From an uncultured Alphaproteobacteria bacterium (GTDB lineage: Bacteria; Pseudomonadota; Alphaproteobacteria; HIMB59): 64,000 nt of DNA. Shown in pieces: positions 30,060-38,856 of the stretch. Made by a program: the position numbers and the translations under genes. The notes beneath the pieces were generated by a model. The model saw nothing but the letters and a program-made list of their open reading frames with translations. It was not told the origin of the DNA and ran no database searches. Positions within the stretch are counted from its first letter, which is position 1. The number at the start of each line of letters is the position of its first letter. The stretch covers positions 186,001-250,000 of the forward strand of contig CACMGP010000001.1 in the NCBI GenBank assembly GCA_902613185.1, read 5' to 3'.

Positions 30060-31225
30060 GGAATATTTTTGTCAATCCCTTTTGGGATAAGTTTATCTTT
30101 ATCGTAAAATGGTAAATCAATTATTTTGCAGTCAGCTAAATTATCATTAACAGACTCAACTTTAATTTGAAATTCTTTCCACTCACCAGGGTAGTCAAAA
30201 CGTACATAACCTACATACTTTTCTAAAGTAGGAGACCAAGTTGATGCTGAAAGATATCCAATTTTTTGTTTATTTGATGATAAATAAACTTTTGCTCTTG
30301 GAATAATTTCTTTATCGGTAGTTATACCAAATAATCTCTTTCCAAATTTTGTTGATAAAAATTCTAAAGCTTTTTTTCCAATAAAATTTTCTTTTTCTAA
30401 ATCAACTAGAGAGCCTAATCCAATTTCATAAGGATTCATTGAAGAGTCAAAATCTGTGTTGTTATCTAGGATGCCTGCTTCAATTCTTCTTATATCCATT
30501 GATTCTAGACCATCAAATGTCATACCCATCGGATATCCGATTTCACAAATAGTATCCCAAATTTTTTTATAATTAGTCTTATTTCCTAGAGTATAAATTT
30601 CGAAGCCTAATTCAGAAGTCCATCCTGTTCTAGAGACATATACATTTTGATCAGCTATTTTTGAATAGGCTGAATGATAGTATTTAAAATCATCGTTAAT
30701 TTCTCCATTCGTTAGCTTTGAAATTATATCTTTAGAAATTGGACCTTGAATTTGTATCACTCGAGAATTAGGGTCAGTTATAGTAACTTCATAGTTTTTT
30801 TGATGAGCTTTTAACCAAGTTTCAAGGGGTCCATCTGGTTGGACATACCAAAATTTATTTTGCTCTAATCTAAAAAGTACACCATCTATAAATATTCCGC
30901 CATTTTCATAACAGGCAATTGCATATTTACCCCTTCCTACTTTCATATCTTTAATTTTTCGACAAAATATTTTATCAAGAAATTCCTCTGACTGTGGTCC
31001 CTCTATTTGAATAGGTTTTTCAGGTACGTCATACATGACTGCTTTTCTTCTCAAATTCCAATAACTATCTTTGATTTTATTTCCAACAGATATTGGAAAA
31101 TAGCGATCAGCGTATACACCATAAGAATTATCTTCTTTATGATAAAATTCAAAAAAAGGTCCTTTATCAAACCTGTTATCACTAATTGGTAAAGTTGATG
31201 ATTTATCTAAAAAAATTGAACTCAT
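30056..31225 (-). CDS. GcvT-family aminomethyltransferase-like protein (DmmD-like?)
   Basis: 389 aa; GcvT fold motifs (IQIEGPQSEEFLDKIF, SRTGWTSELGFEIY, RRIEAGILDNNTDF, FIGKKALE). Confidence 0.85.
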   Translation of the reverse strand: MSSIFLDKSSTLPISDNRFDKGPFFEFYHKEDNSYGVYADRYFPISVGNKIKDSYWNLRRKAVMYDVPEKPIQIEGPQSEEFLDKIFCRKIKDMKVGRGKYAIACYENGGIFIDGVLFRLEQNKFWYVQPDGPLETWLKAHQKNYEVTITDPNSRVIQIQGPISKDIISKLTNGEINDDFKYYHSAYSKIADQNVYVSRTGWTSELGFEIYTLGNKTNYKKIWDTICEIGYPMGMTFDGLESMDIRRIEAGILDNNTDFDSSMNPYEIGLGSLVDLEKENFIGKKALEFLSTKFGKRLFGITTDKEIIPRAKVYLSSNKQKIGYLSASTWSPTLEKYVGYVRFDYPGEWKEFQIKVESVNDNLADCKIIDLPFYDKDKLIPKGIDKNIP

Positions 31226-31241
31226 TTAAAAGATAAAAAAA

Positions 31242-33593
31242 TTAGGATTTAACTCTTGATTTAGTTGGATCATAAAATGGGAAAGGAACAACCTTAGCCT
31301 TTATTCTTTTTTGTTGACCATCTAACTTACCTATTTCAACTTCAGTATTAAGCTCGCTGTATTTGACATTGATTTTGCAAAGAGCAATATTTTTATTTAG
31401 AACAGGGGATTTCATACCACTTGTTATAATGCCAACTTGTTCCCTTCCATTATTTGAAGGATGAACACAGTCTCCATGCCCGGTAGTTTCATTTCCCTCA
31501 ATCTCAAGTCCAACTAGTTTTCTTTGAGGGTTTGCCTTTCTTTCAAGTAAAGCTTCTTTACCAATAAAGTTATCCTCTTTTGATTTAAGAGGAACTGTAA
31601 AACCAATTCCCGCCTCAAACGGATCAGTTTGATCATCGAATTCATAATTTGCGAAAACTAAACCAGCTTCAATTCTAACTAAATCCAAAGCGTCTAATCC
31701 CATAGGCACAATTCCAAACTCCTCTCCGGCTTTCATTACAGCATCCCAAACTTCAGCAGCTTTACTCGGATGACAGAATATTTCATAACCTAGTTCACCT
31801 GTATATCCAGTTCTAGAAACCATTAAAGGAATTCCATCTAAAGTATTTAACCTAGCTATAGAAAACCTAAACCACTCTAAATCAGTCAATGATGTTTGAT
31901 GAGGAGGGGTCCAGATTATCTTTTTTAATATTTCTCTACTCTTTGGCCCTTGGACGGAAACATTATGTAAATTATCAGTAGAAGATTTAATCCATACCTT
32001 TAAGTTATGTTCCTTTGCTTTTTCTCTTAACCATTCACCGCAATACTCATCTCCACAAATCCACCTAAAATTATCATCCGTCATTTTGAATACTGTACCG
32101 TCATCAAGCATACCTCCATGCTCGTAGCACATCGCAGTGTAAACAACTTGGCCAACAGATAGTTTTCTGATGTTTCTGGTGCAAGTCATTTGTAAAAGTT
32201 CTTCAGCGTCTGGGCCTCGTACTTCAAACTTTCTTAGTGCTGATAGATCCATAATGATAGCCCGCTCTCTGCAAGCTTCATATTCTTGGTGCGCCCCGTG
32301 ATTATTATAATTAGAAGCTAACCAGAAGCCTTTGTACTCAACAATATTTTCAGTAAGTTTTGATACTCTTGGGTGAAAACCAGTTTCTTTAGTTAATTTG
32401 GGATCAGAGTCTGCTTTCATTCTAAATGCCATTCCTTTACTAAAAGGTCTATTCGGTCTATAGACTCTAACAAAAATGTCAGTAGGATTCCATCCATTAG
32501 CTGCATCTACATCGTCTGGACAGGCAGAGGAGACACAAACTAAATTTTTCAGGGCTTTAAACATCACATAGTCTCCTGGTCTAGACCATGGTTCATCAAA
32601 AATTAAAGCATTATTTGCATCAATGGCTGTGTTGTAAAATAAATTTATAGCATTCCAACCTAGTCTTTTTCTCACAGTAAACTTATCTAATACATAATTG
32701 AAATTATCTGAGCAATTTGGATGACCAAAATAGCCAATATCATCATAAAATTTTGAAGTACATGCAGTACCGAACGTATCATGTCTTCCGACAGTGTCTC
32801 TGTAGACTTCAACCATGGGCATTTGATTTTCATCGTAATATTTAGAATGGAGACCTGGCATTGGAAAAGCACTACCCATTAAATATCTACTATTAGTTGT
32901 ATCTATTGAGAGCTCTTGGCCTTTTTGAAGGCTCTCTGAGTCGAATGCCATAAAGTCAGAACATTGTCTTCCATAAACATCAATTATCTGAATAAAATCT
33001 CCTTCTTTGACCTCATAGGCCATTGCGGTATATCTTTTAACAAAAATTTCTTCAACAGGATCCATTAAAGGGTCTGGTAATAAAAATTCCCCCTCTTCAC
33101 GTTTTTTATTTCTTTGAACAATTACTCGTAGTTCGGATGCAGGAATATTTTCATGTGTAATTTCACTTTCGCCTGGTGCAGAAATTATACAAACAATGGA
33201 GTCGTTTGTTTTAAACTCCTCAATTGAACCTGAAAGTGAATTTTGAGAAAATACTAAAATCGATTGATTAATAGACTCTACCTCATATCCAAGTTTTTTT
33301 AATTTAGTACGTGCTATTTGAGCTGACTCCTCCTTGCTCGAAAGGATTTTTTTTGTTAATTGACCGTTGTGCTCGTTATTAAGGCCTAATGCTGATAGAT
33401 TACACTCTCGCTTTGAATTAAAGCATACAATCTCGGCCTGTTGATGGCCTTCTAAATTAATTATTTTAAATTTGTCATCTGGTTCTAATTTTAATGTGAG
33501 AGAACCTCCACCAATTACCAAATAATTTTCTAAGTCGTCACCAAGAGCTGGTAATCCAGGTTCATAAGGTTGAGTAACTCTTGGGATGATCAT
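31242..33593 (-). CDS. tdm: trimethylamine-N-oxide demethylase (DUF1989 + GcvT)
   Basis: 783 aa; N-terminal DUF1989-type region (GRHDTFGTACTSKFYDDIG...CVSSACPDDVDAANGW) fused to a GcvT domain; next to tmoXWV and tmm. Confidence 0.92.
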   Translation of the reverse strand: MIIPRVTQPYEPGLPALGDDLENYLVIGGGSLTLKLEPDDKFKIINLEGHQQAEIVCFNSKRECNLSALGLNNEHNGQLTKKILSSKEESAQIARTKLKKLGYEVESINQSILVFSQNSLSGSIEEFKTNDSIVCIISAPGESEITHENIPASELRVIVQRNKKREEGEFLLPDPLMDPVEEIFVKRYTAMAYEVKEGDFIQIIDVYGRQCSDFMAFDSESLQKGQELSIDTTNSRYLMGSAFPMPGLHSKYYDENQMPMVEVYRDTVGRHDTFGTACTSKFYDDIGYFGHPNCSDNFNYVLDKFTVRKRLGWNAINLFYNTAIDANNALIFDEPWSRPGDYVMFKALKNLVCVSSACPDDVDAANGWNPTDIFVRVYRPNRPFSKGMAFRMKADSDPKLTKETGFHPRVSKLTENIVEYKGFWLASNYNNHGAHQEYEACRERAIIMDLSALRKFEVRGPDAEELLQMTCTRNIRKLSVGQVVYTAMCYEHGGMLDDGTVFKMTDDNFRWICGDEYCGEWLREKAKEHNLKVWIKSSTDNLHNVSVQGPKSREILKKIIWTPPHQTSLTDLEWFRFSIARLNTLDGIPLMVSRTGYTGELGYEIFCHPSKAAEVWDAVMKAGEEFGIVPMGLDALDLVRIEAGLVFANYEFDDQTDPFEAGIGFTVPLKSKEDNFIGKEALLERKANPQRKLVGLEIEGNETTGHGDCVHPSNNGREQVGIITSGMKSPVLNKNIALCKINVKYSELNTEVEIGKLDGQQKRIKAKVVPFPFYDPTKSRVKS

Positions 33594-33596
33594 TCT

Positions 33597-35669
33597 CTAT
33601 GCTAATCCAAGAGCTTTTTTTCTTTCCTCGGCCCATTTTCTCACAATTACATCTACTGAAATAGCCATTAAAGAAACGAATAAACCTAGTGTTATAGCAA
33701 CACCAGGACCGTCTTGAGCTCTTGATAATGCTCCAAAAATAAGTTGGCCTAAATCTTCAGTTCCAATTAACGCTCCTAAAATTACCATTTGAAGAGTGAA
33801 AACAACTGTTTGATTAACGCCAAGCATAATTGTCGGGAAAGCTAAGGGAATTTCAATATTTGTCCATCTTTGTATTCTTGAGACACCGGACATGGTGCCT
33901 GCTTCATGTAAGGAGAGTGGGACACTATTTAGACCCCAGACAGTATATCGAGTAGCAGGAACAGTAGCATAAACAATTGCAGCTATTAACACTGAGGTAT
34001 CAGTAATATTGAACAAGAAGATAACAGGTATTAAATAAACAAAGGATGGAAATGTTTCAAAAAAATCACACACGGAGAGAATAATTTTTGACCCCCTCTC
34101 AGTCTGTGCAAATATTGATCCAACTATTATTCCATTGAGAGATGCCATAATTACAGCAAATGTTGCCATGTACATTGTAATTAAAGCTCTGTCCCAATAT
34201 TTTGACATAGCAATAAATAACATCATGCCCCCAACTAATAAGCTTGTTCTAATTCCACCAATGATATAAGCGACACCCATAGTAAGAGTCAACGTGGCAA
34301 CTACTGGCATACCTAGATAAGCTTTTTTCATAGGACCTAGAACTTCAGTTAGAAGAAACTTATTGAAAGAATTGAGAGAATAGAAAAAAGTTTCCCAAAC
34401 CCAATCAACAGCAGCATCAATATAGTGAGCAAAAGTAAAACCTTTTTCAATAGGTATGACATATAAGTAATTAATTTTATCGAAGTAACCATTTGCTATA
34501 AAAGCAATGATTGAAAAAATTAAAATTGAGGTTCCAAAGATGATTAAGAGTTTATATCTTTGAAAAAAAGTTAAATTTTCAAAATAATCAACTTGTTTAT
34601 TCGCCCATGCTTTTGTAAATCGATCAAGGATAACAGCAATTAAGACGATACAAAAACCTGCTTCAGCAGCTTTGCCAATTTTTAAACTATTTAAGGCAAT
34701 TTTTAAATTTAGACCAAGTCCTTTTGCACCAACGAAAGACGCAATTACAACCATTGCTAGGCATTGCATAATAACTGTATTGACACCGTTTAAAATATCT
34801 CGTCTAGCTGTTGGTATTAATACTTTAAATAAAAGCTGAGTTTTTGTACAGCCGCTCATAAGTCCCGCTTCTACTACCTCAGGTGAAATTCGTTTTAATC
34901 CTAAAATGGTATTTCTTATCATTGGTGGGGTAGCAATTACTATAGTAGCTATCGAACCTGCATGATCGCCTAAACCAAATAAAGCAATAATAGGGACTAG
35001 ATATGCAAATTGAGGCATAGTTTGCATTACATTTAGTACTGGTTGCAAAGCTGTCTCAACTTTTCTATCTAGGTATCCCCATATTCCAAAGGATAGACCT
35101 AGTACAAAACAAATTGGTGTTGTAATTAGAACAAAAGAGAGTGTTTGTATAGATGGTACCCAATTTCCAAAGATTGATACATATAAAGATCCTATCCCTC
35201 CAAGTAAAGCCAATCTGATACCGCCAAGTTGGAACCCAAGCAAAAAAGCACCGACTGTAGCTGCTGTCCATGGAAGTGCTGGCCATGTCATCCAATCATT
35301 ATCTTTCAGCCAAGCATCACTAACAAAAACATCAATTATTTTGTCACCACCCAATAAAAGTTCTCTTACAAAAGTAATTAAAAATAATAAACCTTTAGAT
35401 ATAGATTTTGTGAATTCACGAAATGCTGCTTTTTCTTCATACATTTCAAATATGGGGTCCCATACTTTGAGAGGAAACCATTCATATAAAGCTGCATATA
35501 TAATCTCATTTAACTTAATTGGTATGAAAGCTAATAAAGAGGGAAGTCTCCAAAAATAGTTACCCTCATTATGTGGAACTAAATTGTATAAAAGCAAAAA
35601 TACAATTAATAAAATACCAAATTGAGCTGGTTTTGAAGATCTAATGATATTTAAATAATTTTTATCCAC
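33597..35669 (-). CDS. tmoW: TMAO ABC transporter permease, two permease domains in one polypeptide
   Basis: 690 aa with two EAA-type loops (VVEAGLMSGCTKTQLLFKVLIP and LHEAGTMSGVSRIQRWTNIEIP). Confidence 0.87.
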   Translation of the reverse strand: MDKNYLNIIRSSKPAQFGILLIVFLLLYNLVPHNEGNYFWRLPSLLAFIPIKLNEIIYAALYEWFPLKVWDPIFEMYEEKAAFREFTKSISKGLLFLITFVRELLLGGDKIIDVFVSDAWLKDNDWMTWPALPWTAATVGAFLLGFQLGGIRLALLGGIGSLYVSIFGNWVPSIQTLSFVLITTPICFVLGLSFGIWGYLDRKVETALQPVLNVMQTMPQFAYLVPIIALFGLGDHAGSIATIVIATPPMIRNTILGLKRISPEVVEAGLMSGCTKTQLLFKVLIPTARRDILNGVNTVIMQCLAMVVIASFVGAKGLGLNLKIALNSLKIGKAAEAGFCIVLIAVILDRFTKAWANKQVDYFENLTFFQRYKLLIIFGTSILIFSIIAFIANGYFDKINYLYVIPIEKGFTFAHYIDAAVDWVWETFFYSLNSFNKFLLTEVLGPMKKAYLGMPVVATLTLTMGVAYIIGGIRTSLLVGGMMLFIAMSKYWDRALITMYMATFAVIMASLNGIIVGSIFAQTERGSKIILSVCDFFETFPSFVYLIPVIFLFNITDTSVLIAAIVYATVPATRYTVWGLNSVPLSLHEAGTMSGVSRIQRWTNIEIPLAFPTIMLGVNQTVVFTLQMVILGALIGTEDLGQLIFGALSRAQDGPGVAITLGLFVSLMAISVDVIVRKWAEERKKALGLA

Positions 35670-36675
35670 CGAATAAAACTTTTATAACTTTAGAAGGGTT
35701 TATAGAGCCAACTACTGAATTTTTATCATCAACAACTTTAATAATTTCTTTACTATTTAAAATTTTTTCTGCTACGGTTTCTATAATATCATCTTTTTTA
35801 ACAGCTATTTCTCCGGAGGCATGTGGATCAGAGGCATCCATGATTGACTCTATCTTCAATACTTTTTCACGAGGGACATCCTCAGTAAATTTCCTAACAT
35901 AGTCAGTAGCAGGATTTAAAACTATATTATCTGGTTTATCTAATTGTTCTATTATTCCATCTTTCATAATAGCTATTCTGTCAGCAAGCCTCAATGCTTC
36001 GTCAAAGTCATGAGTGACAAACATAATTGTTTTATTCAAAACAGACTGGAGTCTCAAAAACTCGTCTTGCATTTCTTTTCTAATTAGAGGATCAAGCGCG
36101 GAGAAAGGCTCATCTAAAAACCAAATATCAGGTTCAACTGCTAATGACCGAGCAATTCCAACTCTTTGTTGCTGTCCACCAGAGAGTTCTCTTGGAAAGT
36201 AATTTTCTCTACCCTTTAGGCCTACAAGCTCAACCATTTCAAGTGCTTTATAAATACTATTTTCAGTAGTGACTCCTTTTACTTGAAGCGGAAAAGCAAT
36301 ATTTTCTAAAACTGTTTTATGTGGAAGAAGAGCGAAATTTTGAAATACCATTCCCATCTTTTCTCTTCTTAGTTCGATTAATTGCTTATTATTCATTAAG
36401 CAAATATCCTCACCATCAATTAAAATTTTACCAGAAGTTGCGTCTGTTAATCTAGATATACACCTTAGTAATGTTGATTTTCCTGATCCGGAGAGACCCA
36501 TAACTACAAGCATTTCTCCCTGGTTTACATCAAAAGAAGCATTGTTAACGCCAACTATGCACCCTGCTTCTTGAAATTTTTTGGCGTCTACATTCCCTCC
36601 ACTTTCAGATAAAAGTGTCTTAGCGTTATTACCAAAAATTTTATAGACAGATGAACAGCTAATAGTTGGTGACAT
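35662..36675 (-). CDS. tmoV: TMAO ABC transporter ATP-binding protein (ProV-like)
   Basis: Walker A GLSGSGKST, LSGGQQQRVGIARSLA, CBS-like C-terminus. Confidence 0.88.
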   Translation of the reverse strand: MSPTISCSSVYKIFGNNAKTLLSESGGNVDAKKFQEAGCIVGVNNASFDVNQGEMLVVMGLSGSGKSTLLRCISRLTDATSGKILIDGEDICLMNNKQLIELRREKMGMVFQNFALLPHKTVLENIAFPLQVKGVTTENSIYKALEMVELVGLKGRENYFPRELSGGQQQRVGIARSLAVEPDIWFLDEPFSALDPLIRKEMQDEFLRLQSVLNKTIMFVTHDFDEALRLADRIAIMKDGIIEQLDKPDNIVLNPATDYVRKFTEDVPREKVLKIESIMDASDPHASGEIAVKKDDIIETVAEKILNSKEIIKVVDDKNSVVGSINPSKVIKVLFGG

Positions 36676-36701
36676 AAATTAATCTTTCCTAAAATAAAAT
36701 T

Positions 36702-36729
36702 AATTCCCCCCTCAAAAGAGGGAGGAATT
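36702..36729. terminator. stem-loop between tmoX and tmoV (partial terminator / mRNA stabiliser)
   Basis: AATTCCCCCCTC-aaaa-GAGGGAGGAATT, 12-bp arms with one mismatch. Confidence 0.7.
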
Positions 36730-36742
36730 CAAATTGGAAATA

Positions 36743-37684
36743 TTACTTCATAAATAGATCGATTTGATCTCTATTATTTGCAATATATGCAGTTGCAGCT
36801 TCAGCATGAGTCATGCCTTCGTTGTCAACGTAGTTTGCCATTTCACCAATGTTAGGTGCTGTAAATTCCATTTTTGTATAGAACTTATATGCAGATGTAT
36901 GAGTGATTGGGAACTTAATGTGAGCAGCTTTTTTAAGCCAACCTTTTGGAGAACCACAACCAGTAGTCTCTAAAGAACCACCTTGTTCTAGTCTACATCC
37001 CTCGAAGTATGGAGGAAATTCAATGAAAGTAAAACCAGCTGCATCTGTAAAGTTTGGAGACCAGTTAAAGATAATTGTGCCTCTTCCCTCTTTTTTAGCT
37101 GCTTCTAATTCAGCCCATAATGCATCTGCAGTACCTGCAAATTTTACCATCCATAAATCATCTATACCAAGACCTTTAAGTCTGTTAGGCATAACTTCTG
37201 TGTGCCACTCATAAGGACCTTCTAACCATCTACCTTTACCTTCAGAGTCTGGTGTTGCAAAGTTTGCTGCACACTCTGGAGATTTAAGTGCTTCCCAGCT
37301 TGGAAGACCAGGACATAATCCATCTTCGATTACCCAGTTAGGAACACCCATTTCTTCAAAAGTAATAAGGTCGTGACTTCCAGCATCAATTAATCCACCT
37401 TTATCCATAGCTTCATAAAAAGGCAGAGCCATTGTTGACTCCCAAGTTTCGTGAGCAACGTGAAGTTCACCTACTCTGACAGCTTCATATCTTGTTGCTG
37501 ACTCAGCAGGGACTAATTCAACATCATAACCAAGCTCTTCAAAAGCTTGTGCCATAACGTTAGCCATAACGATTTGGCTTGACCAGTTTAAAACTGGAAT
37601 TCTAATCGGGTCTGCCGCTTTTGCTACAGTTGTAAAACCAGCAAACAGGACTAGAGCGTAAAATAATGAAATAAATTTTTTCAT
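36743..37684 (-). CDS. tmoX: TMAO-binding periplasmic protein (OpuAC family)
   Basis: Signal peptide MKKFISLFYALVLFAGFTTVAKA; betaine/TMAO SBP-like sequence; adjacent to tmoVW and tdm. Confidence 0.87.
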   Translation of the reverse strand: MKKFISLFYALVLFAGFTTVAKAADPIRIPVLNWSSQIVMANVMAQAFEELGYDVELVPAESATRYEAVRVGELHVAHETWESTMALPFYEAMDKGGLIDAGSHDLITFEEMGVPNWVIEDGLCPGLPSWEALKSPECAANFATPDSEGKGRWLEGPYEWHTEVMPNRLKGLGIDDLWMVKFAGTADALWAELEAAKKEGRGTIIFNWSPNFTDAAGFTFIEFPPYFEGCRLEQGGSLETTGCGSPKGWLKKAAHIKFPITHTSAYKFYTKMEFTAPNIGEMANYVDNEGMTHAEAATAYIANNRDQIDLFMK

Positions 37685-37756
37685 TTACTCCTCCTATATC
37701 TATTATAATAGTAGAAGTAATATAGGGCATAAGACAACAAGGTTGAAGCCTAAAAA

Positions 37757-37774
37757 TCCATAATATGAAACAAC
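37757..37774. promoter_or_regulatory. putative (degenerate) IclR operator upstream of tmoX
   Basis: TCCATAATATGAAACAAC, an 18-mer identical to part of the soxB/tmm site at 28428-28445. Confidence 0.55.
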
Positions 37775-38853
37775 TAGTCTTTAAAAAAAACCAAAAAATC
37801 AATAAAAAAATGATTTTTGTGAGTAAAGAAAATCTGTCGCATAATTACAGGCAAATCGATAAGTTTTCAGGTAATTCAAAGATTATAAGCGTAATTAAGG
37901 GTGATGGCTATGGGCACGGCCTTTTGGAATGTTGTAAAGTATTAAAAAAAAATAAATGTAAAGATTTTTATGTTGCTAGGTTAGATGATGCTATCAAGCT
38001 GAGAGAAAATTTTAAAAATATAAATATTTTCCTTTTATCAGGTGTGATTTCAAACAATGATTTAAAAGAAATAAAAAAACATAAAATAATTCCTATTATT
38101 AATAATGTCGATCAATTATCTTTATTAAAAACTTCACAAAAACTTAAGTACGTTTTACATGTTGATACTGGAATGAATCGTCTTGGATTTCAGGCAAGTG
38201 AGCTTGAAAAATATTCAAATTTAATCGATAAAAAAAATATTATCTTTTTAATGTCTCACCTATCTTCTGCAGATGATTTAAAAAAAAATGAGTCAAGTAG
38301 ACAATTAAATAAACTTATTGACCTAAATAAAAATTTTAATTTACCTTTAAGCATAGCTAATTCATCTGGAATTTTTTTAGGAAAGCAATATCATTTAAAT
38401 TATGTAAGACCTGGAAAAAGTCTATACGGAATTAATCCTTTCTATAAAAAAAGATTTAACTTAAGACAGGTTATGAGTATTTACTCACCTATATTACAAG
38501 TTCAAAATGTCAGAAAAGGAAATTCAATTGGCTACAGCCAAACTTATAAACTTAAAAGAGACTTAAAAGTTGCAACAATAGATTTTGGTTACTCTGATGG
38601 ATTTCTTAGAAGCGGAAGTAATAAAGCATCTGTTTATATAGATAAATTTCAATGTAGAATTTTAGGAAGAGTTTCAATGGACTTGATTACGATTGATGTG
38701 TCTAAAGTTCCCAATAACAAATTGTATTTAGGCAAACCTGTCGAAATAATTGGAAGTAATCAACGATATGAAAGAATTGCATACGAAACTGGGACTAATG
38801 AACACGAGATTTTAATTTCTTTAGGCAGGAACTTAAGAAAAGTATATATATAA
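37765..38853 (+). CDS. alr: alanine racemase
   Basis: ISVIKGDGYGHG PLP-lysine motif, HVDTGMNRLGF; start may be the internal ATG at 37810. Confidence 0.9.
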   Translation: MKQLVFKKNQKINKKMIFVSKENLSHNYRQIDKFSGNSKIISVIKGDGYGHGLLECCKVLKKNKCKDFYVARLDDAIKLRENFKNINIFLLSGVISNNDLKEIKKHKIIPIINNVDQLSLLKTSQKLKYVLHVDTGMNRLGFQASELEKYSNLIDKKNIIFLMSHLSSADDLKKNESSRQLNKLIDLNKNFNLPLSIANSSGIFLGKQYHLNYVRPGKSLYGINPFYKKRFNLRQVMSIYSPILQVQNVRKGNSIGYSQTYKLKRDLKVATIDFGYSDGFLRSGSNKASVYIDKFQCRILGRVSMDLITIDVSKVPNNKLYLGKPVEIIGSNQRYERIAYETGTNEHEILISLGRNLRKVYI

Positions 38854-38856
38854 GTC

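Noticed and set aside
30056-31225. GcvT-like protein as DMSP demethylase DmdA
   Set aside because: Sequence does not resemble the DmdA sequences I recall beyond the shared GcvT fold; context is tdm/tmm
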